Source: Acinetobacter sp. 10FS3-1 (GTDB lineage Bacteria; Pseudomonadota; Gammaproteobacteria; Pseudomonadales; Moraxellaceae). From it: a DNA stretch of 64,000 nucleotides. The notes under the pieces were generated by a model. The model saw only the letters and a list, made by a program, of their open reading frames with translations. It searched no databases and was not told the DNA's origin. The position numbers and the translations under genes were made by a program. Below, in pieces: positions 37,447-46,387 of this stretch. Numbering within the stretch: the stretch's first letter is position 1; every line of letters begins with the position of its first letter. The stretch is taken from the NCBI RefSeq assembly GCF_013343215.1, contig NZ_CP039143.1, forward strand, positions 744,001 to 808,000, read 5' to 3'.

Positions 37447-38448
37447 TTAGGACTGTGCCGCTTGTACGGTTAAACCACTCCACCGCTTAAACGCACGTCG
37501 AAAATTAGTGGCATCGTTAATTTGTAAATACTGAGAAATCTGTTCAGTTTTAAAACCATGTACACGATATAAAATGATGGCAGTATGCAAACGACTTTGA
37601 TCGAGTTGCGCCTGAAAATGGGTCTGATGCTTTTTCAGTTTACGTTTTAAGGTGGCAGAACTCATTTGAAAATAGTCAGCGGTTTGTTCAAGTTGAATAT
37701 TATTTTGAATATTCTGCATTAAATATTGGTGCAAACTGAGCAAAAAATTCTGTTGAATATTTTGAGCTGTCATTTCTTTCAGCGCATATTGATAACTGAT
37801 TGAAGCTAAGGTCGAAGAGGCATTGGGAAGTTTTTCATAAATCAAATCGCGAGGTAGGCTCATCATGTTGATCGGGCGATTAAACTCTAAAGCACTGCCT
37901 AAATGTGTCCAATATTGTTCAATATAATCCGGTTCAGAAAAATTAAACTCGAATTTCCACGCTAATTTGGCTTGGTACAGTTGACGGCTAAACGCTTGTA
38001 CTGCACTCATTGCGCTTTCGATTAAAAAGCGATTTTCAAGCTTGTTTTCATCTAACCAATAAATATGAATATGGCTTTGACTGTACATGAGTCGAGGGCA
38101 TAACCAAGGTGAAACGGACGCGGAAAATGTTAAATAACGGCTAAGTGCCTCATCGAAGGTCGATGCATAAAGCATGGATTTAATGGCGTCATTAAAGGGG
38201 GTGGTTAGGCTGCGTTGACCAAATAAAAAACTGATGTCCTGATTGCGAAAACACTGTTCAGCATTTTTTAAAACCTGTTGTAACTGTTGTTGACTAATTA
38301 GTTTTTGCCCCGAAAAGATATCTTCTAAGAAAATACTGCTGCCACTGAGCAGGACGTGATGTTCGACTTCATGACTCGCTGCCAAATCAATTAAAATAGA
38401 CAATTGATGATGCGCAGGAATGTAGCTGTAGTCGCATTCAAAGCTCAT
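37447..38448 (-). CDS. AraC-family transcriptional regulator
   Basis: The 333-residue protein has an N-terminal AraC_binding/Arabinose-type region (LTTPFNDAIKSMLYASTFDEALSRYLTFSA) like that of OruR/ToxR-type AraC members, and a C-terminal double HTH: QLEQTADYFQMSSATLKRKLKKHQTHF and KTEQISQYLQINDATNFRRAFKRWSGLT. It overlaps the GGDEF gene by four bases (ATGA) and is divergent from the receptor-phytase genes, so it is a candidate regulator of this phosphate block. The effector is unknown. Confidence 0.82.
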   Translation of the reverse strand: MSFECDYSYIPAHHQLSILIDLAASHEVEHHVLLSGSSIFLEDIFSGQKLISQQQLQQVLKNAEQCFRNQDISFLFGQRSLTTPFNDAIKSMLYASTFDEALSRYLTFSASVSPWLCPRLMYSQSHIHIYWLDENKLENRFLIESAMSAVQAFSRQLYQAKLAWKFEFNFSEPDYIEQYWTHLGSALEFNRPINMMSLPRDLIYEKLPNASSTLASISYQYALKEMTAQNIQQNFLLSLHQYLMQNIQNNIQLEQTADYFQMSSATLKRKLKKHQTHFQAQLDQSRLHTAIILYRVHGFKTEQISQYLQINDATNFRRAFKRWSGLTVQAAQS

Positions 38449-39371
38449 ACCATGACTCGCTTCGGTGAGTAGTACTGCTTCACTTGGAGCAATTGCTGAT
38501 TTAAGGCACTCAAGAGTTGTTGGGCAGTTTGGTATTGTCCGACAGCGCAGCAGGTCGTGAGTGCTTTTAGAGGAATGTGCACAGACAGATCACGTTGATA
38601 ATAAGCACTGACCATAAGCATGCGTTCAAGTTGAGCAGCCATTTTTTCAGCCTGTTGTAGCTTAGTCTCTGGTAACAACATAATAAAACGATCTCCTGCG
38701 AAGCGGCAGAGCAGGTCTTGTGGTCGTAAGTTTAAGCTAATCAATTGTGAAACATGCTGTAAAATAGATGTGCCTTCATCAAAGCCATGTGTTTGATTAA
38801 TCTGATTAAAATTATGCATATCTAGCAGTATGACGGACATGTCGCTGGGTTCATGCAAGTTTTGCTCGATTGCGGCTTTGAGCTGTGTTTTAAAATAATG
38901 AGCATCGGCCAAAGGGGTGAGTGCATCGAATAAGCGATGATCCCGATAAATACGTTCTCGTTTTTGCATGTGTTTAGAAATTGCCTGTTCTTCTTGATGC
39001 CAAAAATAAATCCCGATGGTAAATAGATACAGTCCAATTGGAAAAGGAATGGACTCAAGCCATGCATCCCACATGATTTCTTTAGGCAGGCGAATAAACT
39101 CATCTAAGCTGTCCATCCACATGTGGAAAAAAATAAAACACAGTCCATAAAAGATATAGTTGGTTACACGGCCCAAAGGACGGCTTTTAATAATAAAGAA
39201 AATCCAAATACCAATAAAAACAGTTGCTCCCCCTTCACCTAAAATATCGACCCAGTTCCATTCAGCAAATGACTTGCTCTGCCCAAGTAAGATAAACAAC
39301 CAAAGGGATAAGCTACAGGCAGTCGCTACACATAATAAAGGCCAGCGGTAGTAAGCAAAGTATTTAGGCAT
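38445..39371 (-). CDS. Membrane GGDEF-domain protein with degenerate active site (AGDRF)
   Basis: The 308-residue protein has about five hydrophobic helices in residues 8-125, then a GGDEF domain (about 150-300). The active-site motif reads AGDRF (near residue 225) instead of GG(D/E)EF, with Arg at the fourth place, so diguanylate cyclase activity is doubtful. The inhibitory I-site RPQD is kept exactly five residues before it. It may therefore act as a c-di-GMP-binding effector. It shares an operon with the AraC gene (ATGA overlap). The shared upstream gap to the receptor gene suggests divergent control. Confidence 0.75.
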   Translation of the reverse strand: MPKYFAYYRWPLLCVATACSLSLWLFILLGQSKSFAEWNWVDILGEGGATVFIGIWIFFIIKSRPLGRVTNYIFYGLCFIFFHMWMDSLDEFIRLPKEIMWDAWLESIPFPIGLYLFTIGIYFWHQEEQAISKHMQKRERIYRDHRLFDALTPLADAHYFKTQLKAAIEQNLHEPSDMSVILLDMHNFNQINQTHGFDEGTSILQHVSQLISLNLRPQDLLCRFAGDRFIMLLPETKLQQAEKMAAQLERMLMVSAYYQRDLSVHIPLKALTTCCAVGQYQTAQQLLSALNQQLLQVKQYYSPKRVMV

Positions 39372-39695
39372 AGCATTTTTTGAAATGATTTATTTTCGCC
39401 CAAGCTAAACAGATTTAGATGACAGTTTGATGGCAATGGCTAGGGTCAAAATAGATCAGGGTATTTTTGATTTTTGAGAATAAAAATGCTGAAAAACCCT
39501 ATCTTTGAGGTGAATATGCATCATTCTGTATGCTCAGTATTTTCTCTATACAGATCAAATTAGCTCATTTTTTGCTGAAAAAGGCCAAAAACAAATAAAA
39601 AGGACAGATCGTAAAAGGCACTGTCACATCATGTTCACATTCAATTTCTATTGTGCGTTCAAACCATGCCACTTTGGCTTGAGGGGAAGAACATA
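39372..39695. promoter_or_regulatory. Divergent promoter region of GGDEF-AraC and receptor-phytase operons; possible Pho box
   Basis: This 324-base gap holds no gene. At 39621-39640 the sequence CTGTCACATCATGTTCACAT has two TGT(T)CAC half-sites about 10 bases apart, resembling a PhoB box (tandem CTGTCAT units 11 bases apart). On the other strand near 39405-39425 a single CTGTCAT occurs. The match is imperfect; PhoB control is only suggested. Confidence 0.35.
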
Positions 39696-42182
39696 ATGCA
39701 AAATAATCAGAGCCGTTTCATGAAACATAAGCGTGCGGGTTTTCAGCTCAGCACACTGGTCCTGTCAATGCTGAGCATGACGCATCTACATGCCGAAGAT
39801 AACACGGTGGAATATGTACAGGTCATTGGTCAAGCTGCAAGTATGGATAAAGCACTCAAAGAACAAAAACGTGCCGACCAAATCAGCAGTGTGGTACATG
39901 CCGATGGCATTGGACAATTACCCGATGACAATGCCGCAGAAGCGTTGCAACGGATACCAGGTGTATCTACAGAGCGTGACCAAGGCGAAGGACGTTTTGT
40001 TTCCGTTCGTGGTTTAGGCGCTGACTTAAATGCAGTAACCATCAATGGTACTTTGGTTCCCGCGCCTGAAAGCGATCGCCGTGGCGTAGCATTGGATGTC
40101 TTACCTTCAGAGCTAGTACAGTCATTGGCTGTGGTGAAAACGCTGACACCAGACATGGATGCCAACTCATTAGGTGGTACGGTGCAGGTTGAAAGTTTAT
40201 CGGCTTTTGACCATGACGGTTTGTTTTATACGGGAACGATTGAAGGTGGTTATGATGAAAAACGGGAAAAATATAGCCCTAAAGCATCTGGTGCTATCAG
40301 TAATCGTTTCAGTGTTGGTGAGGGGCAAGACAACCTTGGGGTGGCACTGGCACTGAGTTATCAAAACCGAAAATTTGGCTCGGACAATGTTGAAACGGGT
40401 GGGGCTTGGGATGGTGACGCACTTGAAGAAACCGCAATGCGTCAATATGACATCGAGCGTGAGCGCATTGGTGCGGGTTTAAACTTTGATTACCGTCCGA
40501 ATGACAGAGGCGAATACTATTTAAGAACTTTATATAGTCGCTTTAAAGACACTGAATCACGTCAGGAAGTGGCGGCTGAATTTTCTGATCCACAACTTGC
40601 AGGCCAGCGTGGTGATGCAGAAGTGACTCGTTCACTGAAGAGCCGTGAAGAAACACAAGAAATACAGTCTTTTGTCCTCGGTGGTAAGCAAGGTTTTGGC
40701 ACGTGGACGGTGGAAGGTCAGCTCGGTTATAGCGAAGCATCGGAGGAAAATCCAGGGGGAATTTCGGGGGCAAAATACCAAGGTGATTTTAGTAATATTG
40801 GATTTAATAGTACGCAAAAACCTGTAATTACGGCAGACCAAGATTTTTATGATGCGGCCAACTATGAGTTAGATTCGGTGTCGTGGGAAAAATCTAAAAC
40901 CACCGATAAAGAATACAACGGTAAATTAGACTTTTTGAAAGACTATATGCTGGGGAATTATGCTGCTGTATTGAAGTTCGGCGGAAAAATCAGTCAACGT
41001 GAAAAAACCAACAATACCGATGAATGGAAATATGAAGATCTCAGTACGTCAAGTTCAGATTTCAATTCAAACAGCCATTATGAACTGGGTCAGTTTGGTC
41101 CAACCATTAATAAAAACGCTATTAAAGATAAAATCAGTGGATTAAATCCAAATGATTATGTGGTTGCTGACGGTTCAATCATTAATGACTTTAAGTCGAA
41201 TGAAGACATACAAGCGGCTTATGTCATGAATACCGTTGATTTGGATCAACTGCGTGTGATTGCAGGCTTACGTTATGAAAATACCAACTTTGAAGCACGT
41301 GGTTTTGAGTTCAACGATGATGTGATCACTGCGACTAAATATAAAAATGACTATGATCATTGGTTGCCAAGCCTACATTTACGTTATCAATTGGCCGATA
41401 ACGCTTACCTCCGTGCCGCTTGGACCAATAGTGTGGTACGTCCAAACTTTGCGCAAAGTGCACCAAGTGTTTATATCGATGGCGATGAAGCTGAGTTTGG
41501 TAACCCAATGTTAAAGCCTTTAGAATCTTCTAACTTTGATTTGGGGGTGGAAAAGTATTTTGGCAAAGCCAGTATGGTGGGTTTCTACGCATTTTATAAA
41601 GATATCGATAACTTTATTTATAACACCAATATTGCAGGAACAGGGCAATGGGCTGACTTTGATGAAGCTATAACCTATAAAAATGGTAATGAAGCAAAAC
41701 TGTACGGGATGGAGTTTGCCTACTCACAAAAGTTTGACCATCTAGGAGCACCATGGAACGGGTTCTTGTTGGGTTTAAATACCACCTTTAGTAAGTCAGA
41801 GGCGGATATTGATTCGATGAAAGATGGCGAACTTCTGAGCCGTCGTATTCATTTACCAAACCAGTCGGATGTGGTCGGTAATGCCATGATTGGTTGGGAA
41901 AATGAGCGCTTTGGTGTACGACTTTCAGCAAATTATAAATCGAACTATTTGTATGCATTAGGTGATATCGACACGCCAGAAAAAGACATTTATACCGATG
42001 ACCAAATCTTCCTTGATTTCAGTAGTCATGTGAATTTATCTAAAAACTTACAATTGACGTTTGATGTGCAAAACATCACCGATGAAACTTATTACAACTA
42101 TGCAGGCTCTAAGGCTTATAACGCTCAATATGAAGAATATGGCCCAGCATACAAACTTGCACTGACCTACACCCATTTTTAA
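39696..42182 (+). CDS. TonB-dependent outer membrane receptor (predicted phytate/organophosphate uptake)
   Basis: The 828-residue protein has a signal peptide (ending MTHLHAED), a plug domain (QLPDDNAAEALQRIPGVSTE, FVSVRGLGADLNAVTING, LGGTVQV) and a 22-strand-type barrel closing with the final aromatic residue (LALTYTHF). It resembles the TIGR01782 class of receptors, many of which import complex nutrients. The substrate is inferred from the adjacent phytase gene. The start at 39696 follows GGGGAAGA; an upstream GTG at 39651 would add 15 residues before the signal. It heads an operon with phytase, TolQ/TolR-like and TonB genes. Confidence 0.88.
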   Translation: MQNNQSRFMKHKRAGFQLSTLVLSMLSMTHLHAEDNTVEYVQVIGQAASMDKALKEQKRADQISSVVHADGIGQLPDDNAAEALQRIPGVSTERDQGEGRFVSVRGLGADLNAVTINGTLVPAPESDRRGVALDVLPSELVQSLAVVKTLTPDMDANSLGGTVQVESLSAFDHDGLFYTGTIEGGYDEKREKYSPKASGAISNRFSVGEGQDNLGVALALSYQNRKFGSDNVETGGAWDGDALEETAMRQYDIERERIGAGLNFDYRPNDRGEYYLRTLYSRFKDTESRQEVAAEFSDPQLAGQRGDAEVTRSLKSREETQEIQSFVLGGKQGFGTWTVEGQLGYSEASEENPGGISGAKYQGDFSNIGFNSTQKPVITADQDFYDAANYELDSVSWEKSKTTDKEYNGKLDFLKDYMLGNYAAVLKFGGKISQREKTNNTDEWKYEDLSTSSSDFNSNSHYELGQFGPTINKNAIKDKISGLNPNDYVVADGSIINDFKSNEDIQAAYVMNTVDLDQLRVIAGLRYENTNFEARGFEFNDDVITATKYKNDYDHWLPSLHLRYQLADNAYLRAAWTNSVVRPNFAQSAPSVYIDGDEAEFGNPMLKPLESSNFDLGVEKYFGKASMVGFYAFYKDIDNFIYNTNIAGTGQWADFDEAITYKNGNEAKLYGMEFAYSQKFDHLGAPWNGFLLGLNTTFSKSEADIDSMKDGELLSRRIHLPNQSDVVGNAMIGWENERFGVRLSANYKSNYLYALGDIDTPEKDIYTDDQIFLDFSSHVNLSKNLQLTFDVQNITDETYYNYAGSKAYNAQYEEYGPAYKLALTYTHF

Positions 42183-42200
42183 GTCGAATTAAATTTAGTT

Positions 42201-42231
42201 CTCAGGTTTGCTCAGTAAAAGCAGACCTGAG
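42201..42231 (+). other. Intercistronic stem-loop between receptor and phytase genes
   Basis: CTCAGGTTTGCT (42201-42212) pairs with AGCAGACCTGAG (42220-42231), 11 of 12 positions, with a 7-base loop. Only TTT follows. It could partly terminate or stabilise the receptor mRNA, giving more receptor than phytase. Confidence 0.55.
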
Positions 42232-42258
42232 TTTCCTTGCCCAATTTTGAGTGTCTCT

Positions 42259-44238
42259 ATGAAATTTTCATCTTTTAAATTGTCTGCTTTAAGCAGTTGC
42301 TTGCTGTTATTGAGCGCATGCAGTCAGCACAGCGTGCCCCAAGCTCCGCAAAATAGCCAGTCGTTAAGCTCGGCTGAAATACCAATAGATCAGCCTATGG
42401 CAGCGAAGTTGCAATTACGTGAAGTCGACATGAATGGGGCAAAAACTGAGGATGTGCAATGGTTAAGCTTGAGTGCATGGCCTGAGGTTGCCGCACTGTT
42501 GAGCAGTAAAAACAAAGGGCTACAAATCTTAGATGATCAACAAAATGTACTACATCAAATTCAAGGTCAGTTTGGGCGTTTTGATTATCGGATTGGTTCG
42601 GAGCGTTTATTGATTGCTGCGTCAAATTTGCAACAACAGCAAATTCAACTGATGAGCATGAACTTAAAAAATAAAGCATGGGACAAACCCAGCTTTATTC
42701 CAAAGCGTTCATTTAAGTCTGAAGATGTTTGCTTATATACCGATGCTCAAGGGCTGAGTTTTGCTTTTTTAGTAGGCGAAGAGGGGCTTGGTGAACAATG
42801 GTTGGTGGCTCAGCATGAGAAGGCTTTGAGTCAACCACAGTTGGTACGCCGTCTCAGTTTTCCACCTGCTAGTAGTGTATGCAAAGTGAATGATGCCACA
42901 GCAGAGCTGTTTATTAATGAAGCGAATGTTGGCGTTTGGGCATATCCAGCTCATTCCGAAGCAGACATGGTGCGTCAGGCGGTGGATCTCGTGCAACCCT
43001 TTGGTTCGATTCAAGGTTCACCTTCTGCAATTGCGATTGTAGATGATCATGTCGCTGTACTCGATGCGGAAAAACCTTTGCTTTATCGCTATCAAAAGCA
43101 AGATAAGCAATGGAAAGCACAGCCACCCTTACAATTAGACACGGTGAAAGAAGCAGAGACTTTGAGTGTTCAAGGTAATTTAACCGATAAATCCTTGCTG
43201 ATTTTAGATGATAAAACCGTAAAAGTGACAGATGTGGAATGGGAAACTCAGACCCAGACCAAAGCTCAGAATATCATCACCATTCTAGCAGAAGTGCAGA
43301 CGGAGGGTGTGCCAAGTACAGGTGACGCGGCTGATGATCCTGCGATTTGGCATAACGCTACACAACCGAGTCAATCCCGCATTTTAGCGACAGATAAACA
43401 AGGTGGTTTACAGGTTAACGATTTACAGGGCAAAACCGTGCAGTATTTGCCAGTAGGGCGATTGAATAATGTTGATGTACGCCACGGTTTTAAATGGGGC
43501 AATCAAACGGTCGATTTGGCTGTGGCATCGAACCGAGATCATAACAGCCTGCATCTCTTTGCGATTCAACCCAAAACGGGCAAGGTTTCTGTGCTCGGCG
43601 AGCTAGCAACTACATTGGATGATATTTATGGCATTTGTATGTACCGCGATGCTCAAGGGGAAATCTATGCCATTCCCAACGATAAAAACGGGACTTTTGT
43701 TCAATACCACATCACGGCTGCACAGCAAAAATTACGGGCTGAAGAAGTACAACGTTTTTCAGTTCAAACCCAACCTGAAGGCTGTGTCGTAGACGATGCC
43801 ACAGGACGTATTTTCTTGGGTGAAGAAGATGTCGCGGTGTGGGTAAAAGATCTCAACCCAAAAACTCAGCTCCCTATGCAGCAGGTGATAGGTGTAGGAG
43901 AGGTGATGCATGATGACATTGAGGGAATGGGACTTTATCACGGTAAAAAGCAAAGTTATTTGGTAGTTTCAAGCCAAGGCAATGACAGCTTTGTGGTGCT
44001 TGATGCCGCAGCACCTTACACGGTTCTTGGCGCATTTCGTATCGGCATCAATACCGACAAAGGCATTGACGCTGTGTCTGAAACAGATGGACTAGATGTG
44101 AGTTCCCTAAATTTTGGTGGCAAATGGAAGCGAGGCATGTTGGTGGTGCAAGACGGACGTAAACGTATGCCTGAAACCAATCAGAACTTTAAATATGTGC
44201 CTTGGGAAAAAATCGCCCAAGCGCTGCATTTGGACTAA
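42259..44238 (+). CDS. Beta-propeller phytase (two-domain), predicted lipoprotein
   Basis: The 659-residue protein releases phosphate from phytate and is Ca-dependent in its family. The signal ends LLLLSAC (Cys about 21), so it is lipid-anchored. The C-terminal domain (about residues 340-659) carries the BPP motifs DDPAIWHN, ATDKQGGL, RLNNVDVRHG, ASNRDHNSLHLFAI, QPEGCVVDD, LGEEDVAVW, DIEGMGLY, SSQGNDSF and NQNFKYVPWEKIA. Residues 40-330 look like a second, degenerate propeller lacking these acidic motifs; dual-domain phytases with an incomplete N-terminal domain are known. The ATG at 42259 gives a clean signal; the ribosome site is weak. Confidence 0.88.
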   Translation: MKFSSFKLSALSSCLLLLSACSQHSVPQAPQNSQSLSSAEIPIDQPMAAKLQLREVDMNGAKTEDVQWLSLSAWPEVAALLSSKNKGLQILDDQQNVLHQIQGQFGRFDYRIGSERLLIAASNLQQQQIQLMSMNLKNKAWDKPSFIPKRSFKSEDVCLYTDAQGLSFAFLVGEEGLGEQWLVAQHEKALSQPQLVRRLSFPPASSVCKVNDATAELFINEANVGVWAYPAHSEADMVRQAVDLVQPFGSIQGSPSAIAIVDDHVAVLDAEKPLLYRYQKQDKQWKAQPPLQLDTVKEAETLSVQGNLTDKSLLILDDKTVKVTDVEWETQTQTKAQNIITILAEVQTEGVPSTGDAADDPAIWHNATQPSQSRILATDKQGGLQVNDLQGKTVQYLPVGRLNNVDVRHGFKWGNQTVDLAVASNRDHNSLHLFAIQPKTGKVSVLGELATTLDDIYGICMYRDAQGEIYAIPNDKNGTFVQYHITAAQQKLRAEEVQRFSVQTQPEGCVVDDATGRIFLGEEDVAVWVKDLNPKTQLPMQQVIGVGEVMHDDIEGMGLYHGKKQSYLVVSSQGNDSFVVLDAAAPYTVLGAFRIGINTDKGIDAVSETDGLDVSSLNFGGKWKRGMLVVQDGRKRMPETNQNFKYVPWEKIAQALHLD

Positions 44239-44273
44239 ATAACTCTTTAGTACTTTAGTACCTGAGTGAGTAC

Positions 44274-44304
44274 ATGGGCTGCTAAAGAATCACAGCCCAT
44301 TTTA
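44274..44304 (+). terminator. Possible terminator between phytase and the ExbB/TolQ-like gene
   Basis: ATGGGCTG pairs with CAGCCCAT (44274-44281 with 44293-44300), followed by four T residues. It is weak. The following genes may still be read through or have their own promoter. Confidence 0.45.
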
Positions 44305-44351
44305 AAAATATATATGTACTGCACCATGCAGTAAAAAAATTGGAGTGCGTT

Positions 44352-45050
44352 ATGCAAGCAACGATGGATCAAATGTCAGTTTGGATGTTGATTAGCCATG
44401 CCAGTGTGTTGGTAAAAGTAGTGATGTTGATTTTGGTTTTATCCTCAGTCGTAAGTTGGTATTTAATCGTGCGTCACGGCATGTTACTTCGTGGACAAGA
44501 GCAGCTTTGGAACCGTTTTTTAAAGAATTTTAGACAGCAAAAAGATCTCAATCTTTTACAGCAAGATTACCAACAGCCTGAACAACAAAAAGGCGTTGTC
44601 AGCATTTTTCAACATGGGGTGGATGAATACCATCAATTGATCAAAGATGAGCAACTCACCACAAGTGATGTGATTGATGGGGTAGAACGTCGTTTACTCA
44701 GTAGTATTAGTGAAGAAGAAGAAAAGCTTCAGCAGAATCTAACCTTTCTCGCAACAGTCGGTTCAGTCAGCCCTTATATAGGCTTATTTGGAACGGTCTG
44801 GGGCATTATGAATGCGTTTATTGGACTGTCTGCCGTTGAACAGGCAACCCTCAATACAGTTGCACCAGGGATTGCAGAAGCGCTGATTGCGACAGCTATT
44901 GGTTTATTTGCCGCTATTCCTGCGGTCGTGGCGTATAACCGCTTTTCGGCACGTGCTGACAAGCTTTCCAGTCGTTATTACGGTTTTGCCAATGAGTTGC
45001 AAACGCGTATTTATCGTTTGTTGGGGCACACTGAGCGCACTTCGCGTTAA
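44352..45050 (+). CDS. MotA/TolQ/ExbB-family proton channel protein
   Basis: The 232-residue protein has three transmembrane segments. The first is near residues 14-38; the others are in the conserved core SPYIGLFGTVWGIMNAFIGLS and LIATAIGLFAAIPAVVAYNRF. It is closest in layout to TolQ/ExbB. With the TolR/ExbD-like partner it forms a proton-driven motor. The start at 44352 follows GGAG by six bases; an upstream TTG is in frame. Its place behind a TonB-dependent receptor implies a dedicated energiser. Confidence 0.88.
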   Translation: MQATMDQMSVWMLISHASVLVKVVMLILVLSSVVSWYLIVRHGMLLRGQEQLWNRFLKNFRQQKDLNLLQQDYQQPEQQKGVVSIFQHGVDEYHQLIKDEQLTTSDVIDGVERRLLSSISEEEEKLQQNLTFLATVGSVSPYIGLFGTVWGIMNAFIGLSAVEQATLNTVAPGIAEALIATAIGLFAAIPAVVAYNRFSARADKLSSRYYGFANELQTRIYRLLGHTERTSR

Positions 45051-45062
45051 GGAGCAAGAACC

Positions 45063-45509
45063 ATGATTAAGCGTCCTCAAAAATTCAAACCCAATGCTGA
45101 AATGAATGTGGTTCCTTATATTGATGTCATGTTGGTGTTGTTGGTAATTTTTATGGTGACTGCACCAATGTTGACGCAAGGCATTCAAATTGATTTGCCT
45201 AAAGTGGATGCCAATGTCATGCCCGCGTCACAACAGCAGCGTATTGTAACCTTATCTATTCAAGCCAATGGCCAGTATTACTGGAATATTGGATCAGAAG
45301 TGAATACCGAGAAAGTTACGGATCAGGCCATTGATTTAGCCACTATGCAACAAAAGCTCGTTCCGATTATTCAAAAAGATAAAAGCTTACAGTTTTATGT
45401 ACGTGCCGATCAGGATGCTGATTATCAACTGGTTGCACAGGCCATAGCATCCTTGCAAAAAAGTGGGGTAACGAACTTGGGGCTAGTGACAGAGGAACCA
45501 CAATCATGA
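45063..45509 (+). CDS. ExbD/TolR-family biopolymer transport protein
   Basis: The 148-residue protein has one transmembrane helix preceded by the key Asp in NVVPYIDVMLVLLVIFMVTAP (Asp about residue 21), which carries protons. The periplasmic part ends with VTNLGLVTE, typical of TolR/ExbD. A strong AAGGAG lies 6 bases before the start. The ATGA overlap (45506) couples it to tonB. Confidence 0.9.
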   Translation: MIKRPQKFKPNAEMNVVPYIDVMLVLLVIFMVTAPMLTQGIQIDLPKVDANVMPASQQQRIVTLSIQANGQYYWNIGSEVNTEKVTDQAIDLATMQQKLVPIIQKDKSLQFYVRADQDADYQLVAQAIASLQKSGVTNLGLVTEEPQS

Positions 45510-46267
45510 TGACAACCGTTTCCAAAATTAGGTTTCGTGATCAAGGCCTAGCACTTTCGGTCACGGCTGGATTGCATATTGCGCTAATTGCATGGTTATG
45601 TACGGTTGAGATGCATGAAACATTGGCGGAACCCAAGCCGAAAACCATTCAATTACAATTTGTGCAAATACCCCCTCCAGCCAAACAACAACCTGAACCT
45701 AAAAAGCCTGAGCCGATAGTCGAAGAAAAACCCTTACATGGGCCTGTCAAGAAACAGCTTGAGAAACCTACTGAAGTCCAACCGAAAACCACCAAGAAGT
45801 TTGTAGAGTCACAGAGCAACAAAATTGTACCTACAGCGTCTAAACCGACACAGCAAGTCGTGACGGAAAAGCAAACGGCTGTAGCGGAATCTCAGAAAAC
45901 AGTAGATACGCAGTCTCAAGCGGATATACCAACTCAGACGAAGACCCAGAAATCAGTAGAACCTAAAGCACAAACTCATCCTGAATCATTTGATGTTAAA
46001 AATTATCAACCTGTTACAAAAATAGCACCAGCTTATCCTGAACAAGCTTTGGATCGTCAGCTAGAGGGGGATTGTACGGTGGTGTATAGCGTGAACGAAA
46101 AAGGACGGGTAGAAAATCCAAAGGCACAAGGCGACTGCCATCCGATGTTTGTACGACCTTCGATTCAGGCTGCTCTCACTTTTAAATATCAGCCTCGTCT
46201 CGTCGATGGCAAACCGACCAGTGTGTCGAATGTTAAAAATACCTTCCAATATCGTATTGAAAGTTAA
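45506..46267 (+). CDS. tonB: Energy transducer TonB
   Basis: The 253-residue protein has an N-terminal transmembrane helix (SVTAGLHIALIAWLC), a Pro/Lys/Glu-rich spacer (PPPAKQQPEPKKPEP onward, about residues 50-150) and a C-terminal TonB domain (KIAPAYPEQALDRQLEG, VVYSVNEKGRVENPK, LTFKYQPRLVDGKP). It transfers motor energy to outer membrane receptors. The His of the usual SxxxH helix motif is in GLHIALIAW. An ATG three bases on is also possible. It ends the operon; IS remnants follow. Confidence 0.9.
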   Translation: MMTTVSKIRFRDQGLALSVTAGLHIALIAWLCTVEMHETLAEPKPKTIQLQFVQIPPPAKQQPEPKKPEPIVEEKPLHGPVKKQLEKPTEVQPKTTKKFVESQSNKIVPTASKPTQQVVTEKQTAVAESQKTVDTQSQADIPTQTKTQKSVEPKAQTHPESFDVKNYQPVTKIAPAYPEQALDRQLEGDCTVVYSVNEKGRVENPKAQGDCHPMFVRPSIQAALTFKYQPRLVDGKPTSVSNVKNTFQYRIES

Positions 46268-46387
46268 TCTTATTCCGTGGGTGCCATAAATTCTCCTTTA
46301 AGCTCTTTTCATTTCTATATTTTTCAATTGCCCGTACTCTTCTTGCCGATAATATTTAGTAGCAAATTCAAGATACTATAAGATTAC

